From the NCBI GenBank assembly GCA_029260055.1, contig JAJDDX010000400.1, positions 1 through 45,441 on the forward strand: 45,441 nt of DNA. The letters are read 5' to 3'. The stretch comes from Phycisphaerae bacterium. GTDB lineage: Bacteria > Planctomycetota > Phycisphaerae > UBA1845. How positions within the stretch are numbered: position 1 is the first letter of the stretch; each line of letters starts with the position of its first letter. The notes under the pieces were generated by a model. That model searched no databases, was not told the DNA's origin, and was given only the letters and a program-made list of their open reading frames with translations. Of this stretch, positions 24,801 through 33,795 are shown one piece after another. The translations under genes were made by a program, and so were the position numbers.

Positions 24801-27492
24801 TCACGGCACCGGTCAATACGATCGTGTCGATTCCGGCGTCAAACCCCTGTGTGTCGCTCACGGTACCCGCGAAGCTCTCCGGTCCGGGGAACCCCGCGTC
24901 GATGTCGAGCGACCATCGTGCCAGGCGCGCGCCACCGCCACCGGAACTGCTGTCGTCACGCACGTTGAGCCGCCAAGTGCCCTGCGCGTCCTCTCCGATC
25001 AGCTTGGCAAGACCTTGCGGATCCTCGGGGAGCCATGTGCCCGTGTAGGGCGCATCGCCGCTCATGATCGACATGATCTCCTCCGCGTCGTCGTCGAACG
25101 TCGCATCGGTAATATCGAAGGCCAGGCTGCTGCCGCGATCGGTGATCAGTTCGACGGAGGTGCCGGTCGGACTGATCAGGAATACGTCCATGTCGGGCGG
25201 CCGCACCGTCTCGATGGAGATGGTGACGTTGACATCGTAAACCAGTCCGGGTTCGTTGATCTCGATGGTGCCGTCGATGCCCGGACCGGTCGGCTCGTTG
25301 TCGGGCACGTGGATCGGCCCGTGCATGCTGTAGGGACTGCGATTCGAGAAGTTGACGCCGTCGCACACCGGCGGGTGTACGTCGATGTTGACGACCTGGC
25401 ACACGGTGTTGCCGGCGCAGTCCGCCACGAGCAGCTTGCCGAAGCCGCTGTCGGCCGGGTTGATCAATTCCACGGCGAAGTCGGCCGTCGGGTCACCGGG
25501 TGTAAACACGAGGCCGGTGAGCTGCAGGTTGGTGGCGTCCACGAGCTGAGCGCTGCAGATGCCGCTGTCGCCGGGCTGGTCGTCCTCGGCCAGAACGTCG
25601 ATGAGGTTGCCCGGATAGTCCGGCGTCTGGGTCATGACGGGGTCGGACTCGTCGGTCATCGCCGGCGCGTCCTCGTTGACAAAGACCGCCACTTCGTAGG
25701 TCTCTTCCGGCCCGACCTGCGACACGGCGCTCTGGGCGGCCACGCTGACATAGTGCGTGCCTTCGGTGCGCGCCACGAAGAAGGCACCCTGGGCGGGGTA
25801 GTCCGGCCCGGATTGGACCGAGTTCGAATCACTCACGTCGCCGATCAGGATGTCACCGGCCGGGTCGTATACCACGAGCTTCGCGTGGAATGCCTTGGGA
25901 TCGGTGGTGGGTGACTCCATGCCAGTCGAGTCGCGTTCCGGGTCACCGTCGGCCGCAATGAAGACGCGATCACCGACGGCTGTCTTGAAGGCGTAGTAGT
26001 CGACGTCGCCGACCTGATCGATCACGCCCGCATAGTAGTGCTTGCCGGTGAAGTCCGCCGAGGCGAGCGTATCGTTCGGCTCGCACTCGGGCAGTGGAGC
26101 GCGCGTGGCGGGCTCCACGCCCGTGTGCATCCGATAGCGATGGACCGTTCCGATGGCGCTCTGATCGGTCACGACGAAGTAGTGGTCACCATCGGCGGTC
26201 ATCCGTGCCCCCGCGATGACGGGCGAGGTCGTGCTGTAGACGTAGCGCAGGTCTTCGATTGGCGCATCGGCACCGTCGCCGTCCTCGTCGTCGAATTCGA
26301 GCAAGGTCGAACCGTTAGGCGCGTAGAATTCCAGGTCGGTATCCAGCGTGCTATTGGACGACCCGCCGTTGTTGGCCCATGCGTAGACCTTGTCGCCTGT
26401 CAGTCCGGTCACGGCCCACCAGTCCTCATCGAGAGGTCCGACGAGTTGCCCGCCGTTGAGCGGCGTGGTCAAAGGCGTCGCGTCGATCGCGTCGTCGTTG
26501 GGTTCGACCTCACTGATCTCGTAGCCGAACGCGGTGTCGACAATCAGGGCGTAGGCGCCGGTCGTCAGTGTCGTGCTGCCGTTGTCGACGTAGATGTAGT
26601 ATGGCGTCCCCGCTTCCAGCGTCACGACGATGAGTTCGTGTTTCCCGCCGCTGCTTCCGGAGGTGCTGTGATTCGACGCCCCGAGGCACCCGCCCGGGAA
26701 GACCGGCGGACACGAGGTGTTGACGTACAGCACGCCATCGAATCCGGCGGTGCCGAGTTCGAAGGCATACTCGCCGGTGACCGTCGGCTCGAACACGAAG
26801 ACGTGATCGTTACCCGGCGCGGTCGTCGGGGTCGCGCCGGACACGGCGCACTGGCCGGTGCCCTGCACGAAGAAGTAGTCAGGCAGCGCGCCGTCGATGT
26901 CATTGAGCGCAACCGTCGGGAGGTCCGTCGAAAGAGACTCGGCCGTGACACACTTGTCCGGCGCGACGGCCGAGAGTAGATCGACCAGAAGCGTAAACGG
27001 GAAGTTGTCGTGGGTGGCCGCGTTGTAGTCGACGCCGATGCGATAGGTCAGGCCGGCCGCGAGTGATACGTCGAAGTAGACATTCCTTCCGGTGCCGCCT
27101 GCCCGGGCACCCGCCAGAAAGATGCTGTCACCGTCCTGGATGTAGATCGTGAACTGCCGGTCGGATGACCTCAGCGGCGCGCGCTGCCACGGCATGAGGT
27201 GCACGCGATACACGTCCGACACGTTGGGCGTGAAACTGTAGAACACGTCAGGGCCGTCCACATCGTCCGCGGGCGGCGGCAGCGTGGTGGCCGAGATGCT
27301 GTCATCGGCGAGCACCGTTGTGCCGAAGACGACGATCGGCACGTCCGGCCCGATCGTCTCGGCATTGGCCGGGTCGTCATTGGGCGGCGCGGGTGGCAGC
27401 GCGAACGCGGCGCTCGTGAGCAGAGCCGAACACACGATGATCGCGAGCACGCGAACTCGCGACGCCGACGGCGGCAACGGTTCCATAGACAT
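21808..27492 (-). CDS. Giant secreted multidomain protein with dockerin-like C terminus
   Basis: 1,894 residues from ATG 27492, with AAGGAA 8 bases upstream. A signal peptide (VRVLAIIVCSALLTSAAFA) comes first. Residues to about 680 hold several pre-peptidase-type beta modules (E-x-N-D-x-x-x-x-A openings: ISEVEPNDDAIDATPL, PECEPNDTLASADF). Three P-domain-like (proprotein-convertase type) beta sandwiches follow, recognisable by PDMDVFLISPTGTSVELI, VGQWDLFVGDF and GFDDDIDFRLTAP. These alternate with about five copies of a ~70-residue module ending in VTDCAGN-like strands. A Cys-rich segment (CCLADGTCVDAEPACC, CCFADGSCDDLDPQCC) and a C-terminal pair of NFKDI...GFQ motifs end the chain. No catalytic motif was recognised; probably structural or adhesive on the surface. 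Divergent from the giant secreted subtilase. Confidence 0.85.
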   Translation of the reverse strand: MSMEPLPPSASRVRVLAIIVCSALLTSAAFALPPAPPNDDPANAETIGPDVPIVVFGTTVLADDSISATTLPPPADDVDGPDVFYSFTPNVSDVYRVHLMPWQRAPLRSSDRQFTIYIQDGDSIFLAGARAGGTGRNVYFDVSLAAGLTYRIGVDYNAATHDNFPFTLLVDLLSAVAPDKCVTAESLSTDLPTVALNDIDGALPDYFFVQGTGQCAVSGATPTTAPGNDHVFVFEPTVTGEYAFELGTAGFDGVLYVNTSCPPVFPGGCLGASNHSTSGSSGGKHELIVVTLEAGTPYYIYVDNGSTTLTTGAYALIVDTAFGYEISEVEPNDDAIDATPLTTPLNGGQLVGPLDEDWWAVTGLTGDKVYAWANNGGSSNSTLDTDLEFYAPNGSTLLEFDDEDGDGADAPIEDLRYVYSTTSPVIAGARMTADGDHYFVVTDQSAIGTVHRYRMHTGVEPATRAPLPECEPNDTLASADFTGKHYYAGVIDQVGDVDYYAFKTAVGDRVFIAADGDPERDSTGMESPTTDPKAFHAKLVVYDPAGDILIGDVSDSNSVQSGPDYPAQGAFFVARTEGTHYVSVAAQSAVSQVGPEETYEVAVFVNEDAPAMTDESDPVMTQTPDYPGNLIDVLAEDDQPGDSGICSAQLVDATNLQLTGLVFTPGDPTADFAVELINPADSGFGKLLVADCAGNTVCQVVNIDVHPPVCDGVNFSNRSPYSMHGPIHVPDNEPTGPGIDGTIEINEPGLVYDVNVTISIETVRPPDMDVFLISPTGTSVELITDRGSSLAFDITDATFDDDAEEIMSIMSGDAPYTGTWLPEDPQGLAKLIGEDAQGTWRLNVRDDSSSGGGGARLARWSLDIDAGFPGPESFAGTVSDTQGFDAGIDTIVLTGAVNAELTVSPEFVPGDLVVDYLVTLIDPDAGGSGTVAVTDLAENTCQSIITLNGLPDVTAPVSAGAASTDWTFADEVQADVPGGDPSGVVRSVSIPTSLLVGEVEVDLTVDTLDVGRLASTLTHGAEFASLANRIGMDDRGSVGLTKNNIEVTLDDDAPQADDIHDEPASGAIELLGLHQPDGRGQAIGDGITTDDRDNMLFVLSNKDAVGQWDLFVGDFRIQGAGSAHSTFRRWAMTIKSPCGAEHYVGRAIDFAPGSGICSVELGAGAVNLSAGATFTPGDEVVDYEVVLIDPAVAGTGTLEITDCDSNVEFVAIDLAAETGDAVAPILTGAVNPSTLEFEGSASDQGPGDTGVVAVELAPYSHNLEILSIVPSIPPGGVGSVDFVVGLINPTEGGRGYIRATDLCGLREHILVHIDPVGPACTGSISHTKRYISSDDLPAPIPDNNASGVVSTINVPDTDIISDVDITFNITHGFDDDIDFRLTAPTFRDLFSDIGLTGNDFIDTTLDDEAPSPIPDSSSEAPFTGSYQPEGGPSLFVLDGSPAAGPYTIQVVDDAQYNVGSLDSWSVTIESPTYPERYDGRAEDSGTFASGICSVELLPGAVNMTLAVDPFIGGDAIVRYSIELGCGAGGAGSGEVRVTDCAGNICDIPVTLTPSTGCCLADGTCVDAEPACCASLGGTPLATLCEPAQACCFADGSCDDLDPQCCVGLGGTPAAPGQLCLGDNNGDGVDDGCSPTAPAMPRPDDAFDIGGTVVPCSTDDDCRAGLNPSSSVYCLHVPPGSPDPGVCYVARNRYLSIAPNPDNAGLLTARRVSLYDLGGNNIFLGWIAEPVELAVAGPEATPQLLARIESAPHYRDWSVDNVGQPWMNATVHVGDCETSPGRTYVIQAIAENMNVDDEANYSDALMLHTTIDFGDVVGGTPGTPPDGNRNFKDISAVVRGFQSTQSEPKTWLDLQGGNQTPDIPDFTDINFKDIDWAVAGFQGGSYPFAAPQDCP

Positions 27493-27641
27493 GGGAGTGC
27501 TTCCTTCACCTGTGGCCGCCCGAGGATCGGCAAGAAGGGCACGCCGATTCCACCGGAACGGGCCGAACACACTACGATCGAGACTTGGCACCCCTCCTAC
27601 GTCCGGAGCACGGAGCGCGGACAGGAGGTATCAACGTCGCC

Positions 27642-27670
27642 ATTCTACCGTGCAGCACGATCGCGAACAA
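27642..27670 (-). promoter_or_regulatory. Candidate promoter of the 1,894-residue exoprotein
   Basis: On the minus strand TTGTTC is followed by exactly 17 bases and then TAGAAT. The same -10 and spacing occur before the FG-GAP repeat gene at 35389-35417. The -35 match is weak. Confidence 0.4.
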
Positions 27671-28008
27671 AGTGCGGAATTGTCTGCACGTGACTATGGC
27701 GAGAGATAGCGAGGATCGGCACGAAAGGCGCTGGTCGGGGTCGGCGGCGCACCGCCGAGCGCTCGGTCTCGCGCGGCCAATCGGCAACTAGCGCGGTCTA
27801 TAACCTGGGTGGAACGCGTCAGGAGTCGAACGGACCGCCTCCCACGCAGCCACAGCGGATGGCGGCCAGCCCCGCTTTTATCGGGCCGTTCGGAGTCGTG
27901 CCGGACCGTGCGCCGGCCGTGAAAACGCACGATCCGTAAAGCCTAAGCTCGAAAGTGTTCGCCGTTTGACACGCGCGCACACCGGCGTGAGCGCGAAACA
28001 ACGGATCA

Positions 28009-28037
28009 TTGAAGTAAAAAGGCCGTGGCGTTACACT
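28009..28037 (+). promoter_or_regulatory. Candidate promoter of the giant secreted subtilase
   Basis: TTGAAG (28009-28014), 17-base spacer, TACACT (28032-28037); each matches 4 of 6 consensus bases. It would leave a leader of about 245 bases before the ATG. Confidence 0.3.
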
Positions 28038-28288
28038 GAAAGGGCCGCCACGGTGCGAGCAAGGGGAAGGCAGCGGGGCAACGGTCTGTGTAAGCAACCG
28101 CCGACCTGCGTAAAAAAACTCAGCTTCATCCCCGCCGTAAGAAGGCGAGAGTGCTGCGCATTTGTTCGGTGAACCGCTCGCGGTTCAGGCCGGCCGAGCG
28201 CGATGTGCGGTGTAACCCGATGTGTACACACCGTGGTGACCAGGGCGGGTCGTCGTGGTCTTTTCTAAATGTCGAGGAAGGTTTGCTT

Positions 28289-31200
28289 ATGTCCCCCAAG
28301 AAATGTGGTCCTGCAACTTACCGGCTGGTTGCCGCACTTGTAGCACTCGCGATCTGTTCGAGCGTGGCTCGAGCGGACGAGCCGATCCAATGGAACACCG
28401 GAGCGGTGGTGACGGCATCACAGACGCCGGCACAGCTCGATGCCAGTTTGACGGCATTGGCTGCGCGCGGCGACGCGCGGCACATGGTGGTCCGGTTTTC
28501 GGAGCCCGTGACGTCGGAACAGCGCGCCGCGCTTGCGGCGGCCGGCTTGCGTCTGCACGGCTACGTCGGCAGTAACGCCTTCTTCGCTTCGGTCGCACCG
28601 AGCGGCCTCAATGTGACCGCCGCCATTGCGGCGGCTCCGATGGTCGACGCGCTGCCGATCGAGCGCGCGTGGCGCATGCACCGAGACTACTACAAAGTTG
28701 AACCGGAGCCCCACACCATCGTGTCGCCTCCCGATTCGAAGGCAACCGATCCTGCCGAGCCCGTCGTGGTGGGTGCGTACGTGATCTTCCATCCGGACAT
28801 AACGCTCCAGAAGGGCATCGACACGGTCAGGCAATACGATGCGAAGATCCGCTCCGAACTCGAAACGATCAACGGACTGGTCATCGAGCTTCCGTTCGAC
28901 GTCATCCCCGCCCTGGCGGACGAGGATGCCGTTCAATGGATCGAGCCCCCCCTGCCCAAGTTCGGGACACTCAACGACAGTAACCGCGCCATCACGGGCA
29001 CGGACATCGTCAACGCACCGCCCTACGACCTCGACGGCACGGGCGTAAGCGTGATGGTCTACGACGCCGGATGCGGCCTTGCGTCACACGTGGGCTTCGG
29101 CGGTAGGCTGACCGTGCGTGACACGTCGGGCACGGGCGATCACGCGACACATACGGCCGGGACGATCGGCGGTAACGGTGCCAATTCCCCCGGGGGCGGC
29201 ACAGCCCAGCGCGGCATGGCGCCTGGCGTCACGATCGAGGCGTACGGTTTCGAGGTGGAAGGTGGGCTGCAACCGGGATTCCTCTACAGCGACCCCGGCG
29301 ATCTGGAGCAGGACTACACCGACGGTGTGAACAACCATGGCGTCCAGATCTCCAGCAACTCCATCGGCAGTAACGTCGAGTCCAACGGTTACAACTGCGA
29401 CTGGCAGGGCGAGTACGGCGTCACGGCATCGCTGATCGACTCGATTGTGCGCGGCAGCCTCGGGGCACCGCATCGGGTCGTGTGGGCGGCGGGTAACGAG
29501 CGTCAGGGCTCGCGCTGCCAGACCGAGGGGCACGGCGAGTACTACAGCATCGCCCCGCCCTCCGGCGCGAAGAACCATCTCTGCATCGGCGCGATGAACT
29601 CTAACGACGACTCGGTGACCTACTTCACGAGTTGGGGACCGACAGATGACGGACGCCTGAAACCCGACTTCTCCGGCCCCGGGTGCCAGAGCGGCGGCGA
29701 CGGCGGCGTCACCTCCACCTCGAGCAACGGCGGATACAACACCAAGTGCGGCACGTCGATGTCCTGCCCCACGGTGGCCGGCCTTTCGGCGCTGTTGCTT
29801 CAGGACTGGGCGGCGCTCTACCCCGGCGCCCCCGACCCGCGGAACTCGACGCTCAAGGTAGTGTTCGCACAGACGGCCGTCGACCTGCAGAACCCCGGTC
29901 CGGATTACAAGACGGGCTACGGCTCCGTGCGTATTCAGCCGGCCATCGACCTCGTGCGTGCAGAGAACTTCCTCGAAGCGGAGGTGTCACAGGGCGGCAT
30001 GTTCTCGGCTTTGATCATCGTCGCTCCGGGCGACCCGGAGATGAAGGTAACCCTCGCGTGGGACGACGCACCGGGGACGCCGAACGTCTATCCGAGCCTG
30101 GTCAACGACCTCGACCTTGTCGTCTATGGTCCGTCCGGCGCGCAGCACTTCCCGTGGACGTTGGATCCGAACAACCCGAGTGCCGCCGCTGTGGCGAATC
30201 AGGCCGACCACGTGAACAACATCGAACAGGTCGCCGTGTCATCACCGGCACCGGGCGCCTACCGCGTCGAAGTACACGGTTTCAACGTACCGCAAGGACC
30301 GCAGCCGTTCTCTCTGGCCGGTTCTCCTTACGTGGTGAACTGCTCCACTGCCGGCGTGATCTCGCTGGGTAACAAGTTCGCCTGCGAGAGCACGGCGACA
30401 ATTCAGGTCGTCGACTGCGACCTGAACACGAGTGACGCCACGATCGAGCAGATCGTCGTTCCGATCGTGTCGGGCAGCGAGCCCACCGGTGAGATGGTGA
30501 CGTTGACCGAGACGGCGGCAGAGTCCGCTGCGTTCATGGGGACGATCACGCTCAGTGAAACGGACGCAGCCGGCGTGCTCTTGATCGGCCATGGCGACAC
30601 GGTCACGGCCACATACATCGACGAGGATGACGGCTTCGGGAACCTGAATGTCACGGTCGAGGCGTCCGGCGTCGTCGACTGCGTCGGGCCGATCATCTCG
30701 AACGTGCAGACGATCGACATCGAGCCCCGTGCCGCCACGGTCACCTTCGACACCGACGAAGATGCGTCGGGCACGGTCTTCTACGGCACGAGCTGCGCCG
30801 GGACGACGAACGAGGCTTCGGCGAACGGGTCCAACACCAACCATTCGATCATCATCGGCGGCTTGCAGGACGCCTCGACGTACTTCTATCGGATCGAGGT
30901 AGCGGACCAGGCCGGCAACCCGGCTGCGGATGACAACGGCGGCGCATGCTACACCTTTTCGACGCCGGACATCCCGGACTTCTTCACCGAGCAGTTCGAA
31001 GGCGACCACGATCTCGACAACACGATGATCACGTTCACGCCGAACGGCACGGTGGACTATTACAGCGCTTGCGCCGAGGCGATCACGGCACTGCCGACGG
31101 ACCCGACCGGCGGCACGACCCTGTCGATGTCTGATGACACGAGTGCGGTGATGAACTTCACCGGCGGCCAGACGGTCTCGCTGTATGGGACCACGTGGGG

Positions 31201-32845
31201 GTCGGCCTACGCCGGCAGCAACGGGTATGTCACGTTCGGCGGCGGCGACTCGGACTACTCCGAATCGCTGACCGACCATTTCACCATGCCGCGTATCTCA
31301 GGCGTGTACGACGACCTGAACCCCAGTTCCGGCGGTACGGTAAGCTGGCGTCAACTGGCCGATCGCGTGGCTGTGACCTGGGACGGCGTGCATGAGTACG
31401 GCACGACCGGTCCTTGCACGTTCCAGATCGAGATGTTCTTCGACGGGCGACTCGCCATCAGCTATCTTTCGATCGCATCGGATGACAGCATCGCCGGTCT
31501 CTCGGAAGGTAGCGGCCTGAGCCCGGACTTCCTCGAGTCCGATCTGTCCAACGCCAACGGTTGCGGTCCGACGGACTGCAACAACAACGGCACGCCGGAC
31601 GACGAGGACATCGCCAATTGTCCTCCGGGCGACGCGGCCTGTGCGGACTGCAACAACAACGAGTTCCCGGACGAGTGCGATCTGGGCGGTGTGTCGGCGG
31701 ACTGCAACGGGAACGGCATTCCCGACGAGTGCGACACGGCTGACGGCACCGAGCCGGACTGCAACAACAACAGCGTGCCGGATGCGTGCGATGTGTCGTC
31801 GGGCAACTCGGGAGACTGCAACAGCAACGGCATCCCGGACGAGTGCGACACGGCCGACGGCACCGAGCCGGATTGCAACAACAACAGCGTGCCGGACGGG
31901 TGCGATGTGTCGTCGGGCAGCTCTGACGACTGCAACAGCAACGGCGTGCCCGACGAGTGCGACGTGGCGGGCGGATCGGACTGCAACACCAACGGTGTGC
32001 CGGATGAGTGCGATTTGGCAGCCGGCACGTCCGAGGACTGCAACGGGAACAACCAGCCGGACGAATGCGACATCGCGAATTGCCCCTTCCCGCCGTTCTG
32101 TGTCGACTGCAACCTCAACGGCGTACCGGACAACTGCGACATCGCCGACGGCACCGAAGAGGACTGCAACCGCAACTTCATCCCCGACACGTGCGATATC
32201 GCCGAGTGTGCGGGCGGCCCGGCCTGCGACGACTGCAACGGCAATGGCATCCTCGACGGATGCGACATTGCGGACGGCGCGGTGGACGGAGATGCCAACG
32301 GCATCCCGGACGTGTGCGATCTGACGGCACCGATGGTCGCCGGTGAAGGTCCTCGGTTCCTGGCTGTCACGCCGCAGCCTCCGGACATCCTCGTTCCGGT
32401 CGCGCTGCAACTGACGGGTGCGGCGGGCGATGCGGACATCGCCTGCGTCTCGACGTACGTGCAACTCGACGGCACGCTCGGCGCCGCGCCGGTCTATCAG
32501 TTGCCGGCTGACTGGAGTACCGTCCACGCCCACGGCGACGAGATCCTGCCGGGCAAGACCTATGAACTCCAGTCACGGTTGTCGGACGGGCTGCTCAGCA
32601 GTGCGGGCAGTGGCACGACCTGGATGTGGGGTGACGTGAACAACAACGGGATCGTCAATTTCACGGACATCAACATCGTGGTCCAAGGCTTCCAGGGCGA
32701 CTTCTCACAGGCGCCGATAGAGGCGGTTGACCTCGATCCTTGTATCCCGAATGGAGACATCAACTTCGAGGACATCAACCGTGCGGTGCAGGCGTTCCAG
32801 GGCCAGCCGTTTACGGCGTCCGGTTGCGCGATCCCCTGCCCGTAG
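28289..32845 (+). CDS. Giant secreted subtilisin-like (S8) protease with Ca-type repeats and dockerin-like end
   Basis: 1,518 residues from ATG 28289, with GAGGAAGG about 8 bases upstream. A signal peptide ends at SSVARA. A propeptide-like region (to about 235) precedes the S8 domain, with Asp 259 in VMVYDAGCG, His 285 in GDHATHTAGT and Ser 490 in GTSMSCPTVAG. A P-domain-like sandwich, an FN3-like module (EASGTVFYG-type strands, near residues 810-890) and an unassigned beta domain follow. Residues about 1,095-1,345 are some 14 short D-C-N-x-N-x-x-P-D-x-C-D units resembling Ca-binding thrombospondin-3 repeats. The end (DVNNNGIVNFTDINIVVQGF, then NFEDINRAVQAFQ) is dockerin-like and related to the end of the divergent giant. 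Probably an extracellular or surface protease. Confidence 0.88.
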   Translation: MSPKKCGPATYRLVAALVALAICSSVARADEPIQWNTGAVVTASQTPAQLDASLTALAARGDARHMVVRFSEPVTSEQRAALAAAGLRLHGYVGSNAFFASVAPSGLNVTAAIAAAPMVDALPIERAWRMHRDYYKVEPEPHTIVSPPDSKATDPAEPVVVGAYVIFHPDITLQKGIDTVRQYDAKIRSELETINGLVIELPFDVIPALADEDAVQWIEPPLPKFGTLNDSNRAITGTDIVNAPPYDLDGTGVSVMVYDAGCGLASHVGFGGRLTVRDTSGTGDHATHTAGTIGGNGANSPGGGTAQRGMAPGVTIEAYGFEVEGGLQPGFLYSDPGDLEQDYTDGVNNHGVQISSNSIGSNVESNGYNCDWQGEYGVTASLIDSIVRGSLGAPHRVVWAAGNERQGSRCQTEGHGEYYSIAPPSGAKNHLCIGAMNSNDDSVTYFTSWGPTDDGRLKPDFSGPGCQSGGDGGVTSTSSNGGYNTKCGTSMSCPTVAGLSALLLQDWAALYPGAPDPRNSTLKVVFAQTAVDLQNPGPDYKTGYGSVRIQPAIDLVRAENFLEAEVSQGGMFSALIIVAPGDPEMKVTLAWDDAPGTPNVYPSLVNDLDLVVYGPSGAQHFPWTLDPNNPSAAAVANQADHVNNIEQVAVSSPAPGAYRVEVHGFNVPQGPQPFSLAGSPYVVNCSTAGVISLGNKFACESTATIQVVDCDLNTSDATIEQIVVPIVSGSEPTGEMVTLTETAAESAAFMGTITLSETDAAGVLLIGHGDTVTATYIDEDDGFGNLNVTVEASGVVDCVGPIISNVQTIDIEPRAATVTFDTDEDASGTVFYGTSCAGTTNEASANGSNTNHSIIIGGLQDASTYFYRIEVADQAGNPAADDNGGACYTFSTPDIPDFFTEQFEGDHDLDNTMITFTPNGTVDYYSACAEAITALPTDPTGGTTLSMSDDTSAVMNFTGGQTVSLYGTTWGSAYAGSNGYVTFGGGDSDYSESLTDHFTMPRISGVYDDLNPSSGGTVSWRQLADRVAVTWDGVHEYGTTGPCTFQIEMFFDGRLAISYLSIASDDSIAGLSEGSGLSPDFLESDLSNANGCGPTDCNNNGTPDDEDIANCPPGDAACADCNNNEFPDECDLGGVSADCNGNGIPDECDTADGTEPDCNNNSVPDACDVSSGNSGDCNSNGIPDECDTADGTEPDCNNNSVPDGCDVSSGSSDDCNSNGVPDECDVAGGSDCNTNGVPDECDLAAGTSEDCNGNNQPDECDIANCPFPPFCVDCNLNGVPDNCDIADGTEEDCNRNFIPDTCDIAECAGGPACDDCNGNGILDGCDIADGAVDGDANGIPDVCDLTAPMVAGEGPRFLAVTPQPPDILVPVALQLTGAAGDADIACVSTYVQLDGTLGAAPVYQLPADWSTVHAHGDEILPGKTYELQSRLSDGLLSSAGSGTTWMWGDVNNNGIVNFTDINIVVQGFQGDFSQAPIEAVDLDPCIPNGDINFEDINRAVQAFQGQPFTASGCAIPCP
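31575..32325 (+). repeat. In-gene array of D-C-N-x-N-G-x-P-D-E-C-D repeats
   Basis: Coding repeats within the giant subtilase: about 14 units of 12 to 13 core residues joined by short linkers, each with two Cys and many Asp/Asn. They suit Ca binding and disulfide bracing of a stalk. Linker lengths vary. Confidence 0.85.
31700..31927 (+). repeat. Near-identical 114-bp tandem duplication
   Basis: Units 31700-31813 and 31814-31927 encode the same 38-residue pair of Cys repeats and differ at only a few bases. A partial third unit begins at 31928. The similarity at DNA level points to a recent in-frame duplication. Confidence 0.85.
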
Positions 32846-33123
32846 CGGGGAGATAGACTGACCTGATCGCTCACGGGCGGTCGGCCGCATCGGCGAACTG
32901 TCGCGACCCCACGGGGGGCGGCATTCGCGGTGCGGCGGGCCGCCCTTTCCATGCGCGGACTACTCAATCCCATTGTGGACACCCTGAATTCCAGCAGTCC
33001 GCCGTCGGGTCGGGCGGCACGTGGAAGATGCACGTTTTGCCAAGCGGGATGCATGATGGTAGCTTGCCGCCCGTCCTTGGTGGCGCAGATCAGCAGTTGT
33101 CAACATGAGTGGAGCTCAAAGCC

Positions 33124-33756
33124 ATGGCCGACTATCCCACTCCCCCTTCGTTTACCCCTCCGACGGCTCCGCTTCCGATCCAGCCGATCGAACGCCCTCG
33201 GAACTGGCCAACCACTGTCGGTGTGATCTCGATCGTGCTCGGCGGCCTCGGAGCGCTCAGCGGCTGCTGGGGGATCGTCAGCCCCATGTTCATGGGCGCC
33301 TTCCTGGAATTAATGCCGCCGGGGCAAACTCAGGGCCTCGGTGCCATGACGGAGCACGTCGGTCTGATCTCCGGGCTCGGAGCGGCCGGCATGGTGGTGG
33401 CAACCCTGCTGCTTATCGCCGGTATCGGCATGGTCCGCCGTCGACCCTGGTCGGTGAGCGCCAGCCGATGGTGGGCCGTGCTCAAGATGCTCTTCGTCGT
33501 CGTCCAGACCGCCCTCGGCGCGGTCATGCAGAAAGAGATGATCGAGGAGATGACAAAGAACGACCCCAATGTGGCGGCGATGGGCACGGGGTTCATGAGC
33601 GCGATGTTCATCGTGGGTTACGCGCTTGGGCTGCTCTGGGGCTGGGCCTATCCGATCTTCCTGCTCATCTGGCTCTCGCGGGGCAAGGTCAAGGAAGAAG
33701 TCGCCTCGTGGCCGCAGGATGCCACCGCGCCGCCACCGGCGGCACGTCCGATGTAG
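33124..33756 (+). CDS. Membrane protein, unknown function
   Basis: 210 residues from ATG 33124, with GGAG (33111-33114) 9 bases upstream; a GTG at 33109 is less likely. The N terminus is a Pro-rich cytoplasmic segment (ADYPTPPSFTPPTAPLPIQP). Four hydrophobic segments follow (TTVGVISIVLGGLGALSG, LISGLGAAGMVVATLLLIAG, MLFVVVQTALGAVM, MFIVGYALGLLWGWAYPIFL), and the C terminus is again Pro/Ala-rich. No family recognised. The next gene, a zinc-ribbon membrane protein, starts 39 bases downstream on the same strand, so the two may form an operon. Confidence 0.75.
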   Translation: MADYPTPPSFTPPTAPLPIQPIERPRNWPTTVGVISIVLGGLGALSGCWGIVSPMFMGAFLELMPPGQTQGLGAMTEHVGLISGLGAAGMVVATLLLIAGIGMVRRRPWSVSASRWWAVLKMLFVVVQTALGAVMQKEMIEEMTKNDPNVAAMGTGFMSAMFIVGYALGLLWGWAYPIFLLIWLSRGKVKEEVASWPQDATAPPPAARPM

Positions 33757-33795
33757 CGTCTCACCGGTCGCCGTGCGGCCCCTAAGAGGATTCGG

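Larger units (their letters stand above)
27493..28288. other. 796-base divergent control region of two giant genes
   Basis: No credible gene. It holds one candidate promoter for each flanking giant gene (27642-27670 minus, 28009-28037 plus), so both transcripts would have long 5' leaders (about 150 and 250 bases). A separate TTGACA at 27965 lacks a matching -10. No riboswitch was recognised. Confidence 0.45.

Noticed and set aside
25015-26979. Two further long plus-strand frames opposite the giant exoprotein
   Set aside because: Same reason: long shadows in high-GC DNA without domain or ribosome-site support.
27965-27970. TTGACA as promoter of the giant subtilase
   Set aside because: No -10-like hexamer lies 16 to 19 bases downstream.
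31298-32533. 411-codon minus-strand frame opposite the Cys repeats
   Set aside because: Its repetitive VAVAV-type product is the antisense of the D-C-N repeats.
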